NCBI RefSeq assembly: GCF_001552475.1
Contig: NZ_BCRG01000002.1
Location: 310,001 to 374,000 of the forward strand
Source of the DNA: Microbacterium oleivorans NBRC 103075
GTDB lineage: Bacteria > Actinomycetota > Actinomycetes > Actinomycetales > Microbacteriaceae
DNA length: 64,000 nucleotides
Direction: 5' to 3'
Below the pieces are notes generated by a model, which saw only the letters and a list, made by a program, of their open reading frames with translations, did not search any database and was not told where the DNA came from. Positions 63,587-64,000 of the stretch are shown here, piece by piece. Numbering within the stretch: the stretch's first letter is position 1; each line of letters opens with the position of its first letter. Both the position numbers and the translations under genes were made by a program.

Positions 63587-64000
63587 CCGAGGGGTGGGGA
63601 CAGAGTCGGTGCTGCTGAGCACAGCGGTGCGAGCCCGCCCGAGGCCCCACACCGCTGCCGCGGCAACAAGGAGCATCGCGAGGAGCCCAACGCTGGTGAG
63701 GAGGAGAGTTCCGGCGCCCCTGCTCGGCAGGAGGAAGCCGTAGGGCACCCACCCGTCGGTCTGACCGCGGAAGAGGACGACAGCGATCCAGGTCAGCGGG
63801 TACGGGAGCACGAGCCAGAGGCTCCGCCAGGGCAGTCGCGGCCGGTCACCGATGAGGATCCAGTCGAGCGCGGCATAGACCGGCAGCGCGATGTGGAGCG
63901 TCGAAAGGGTCGCTGCTCCCCCGTGCCGCTGAGAACCCGAACGCCCAGCCGAGCACGGCGAGCACGACGGACCCGATGACGAGCCGGACGACACCGATCA
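63584..64000 (-). pseudogene. Pr6Pr-type membrane protein, partial, probable frameshift
   Basis: Runs off the right edge. The 3' part encodes hydrophobic helices LHIALPVYAALDWILIGDRPRLPW and YPLTWIAVVLFRGQTDGWVPYGFL, typical of the Pr6Pr/FAR-17a-like family, then a final helix. Upstream of about 63922 this frame turns into a Ser/Gly/Cys-rich non-membrane string, while the neighbouring frame reads a good helix IGVVRLVIGSVVLAVLGWAFGF. The switch coincides with a run of five C (63918-63922); removing one base joins the two into a smooth membrane protein. Either a true frameshift or a sequencing error. Confidence 0.65.

Overview
The window is a compact, high-GC stretch of actinobacterial core chromosome, most like the genus Microbacterium (Microbacteriaceae). 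Support comes from actinobacterial families and gene orders: glnA / glnE-glnA2, a polyphosphate glucokinase, aceE followed by a PucR-type fatty-acid regulator and fabD-fabH-acpP-fabF-DUF3145, hrcA-dnaJ-rsmE-HIT-phoH-ybeY-corC-era, a long cis-prenyl transferase, and DUF4191, DUF3145 and DUF1990 proteins. I see no prophage, insertion sequence, CRISPR array or acquired island; both window edges cut genes.

Layout. 1-2.7 kb: end of dihydrolipoamide dehydrogenase and the two-lipoyl E2 acyltransferase. 2.7-13.7 kb: nitrogen block with adenylylatable GlnA and a GlnR-like promoter box, a convergent glutaminase, DUF808, GlnE and GlnA2. 13.7-19.1 kb: polyphosphate glucokinase, RNase P RNA (minus strand), a polA-like polymerase, a coiled-coil zinc-ribbon protein, an amino-acid permease and tRNA-Val. 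19.2-27.5 kb: pyruvate dehydrogenase E1, FasR-like regulator and the type II fatty-acid synthase cluster. 27.7-33.3 kb: small or hypothetical genes, two tRNAs, peptide deformylase, membrane proteins and an orphan ABC ATPase. 33.3-41.9 kb: dnaG-dgt-dus, glutathione peroxidase, a DsbA-type protein, uppS-recO and a TRIC-like channel. 41.9-45.4 kb: leuA with a leader peptide, a lipoprotein and a quinone oxidoreductase. 45.4-56.3 kb: the heat-shock/RNA-maturation operon under a CIRCE element, then hemW, DUF1990 and lepA. 56.5-64 kb: a 1574-residue secreted nuclease/5'-nucleotidase, a hydrolase, rpsT, holA and a probably frameshifted Pr6Pr membrane protein.

How it works together. Lpd, E2 and AceE are parts of 2-oxoacid dehydrogenase complexes; AceE makes the acetyl-CoA consumed by the adjacent fatty-acid synthase genes. 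GlnA, GlnE and glutaminase form a glutamine make/modify/break set. The hrcA operon couples chaperone control with ribosome maturation (RsmE, YbeY, Era).

The most unusual signal is regulatory. Many genes begin 6-7 nt after a TAGGCT-like -10 hexamer, implying leaderless mRNAs. In several places the hexamer includes the stop codon of the upstream gene, and in one place two such promoters sit head to head within 41 bp. Also notable are a Leu-Leu-Leu leader peptide before leuA, a four-part GlnR-like box before glnA, an inverted repeat before fabD, and an over-used word GGATGC/GCATCC.
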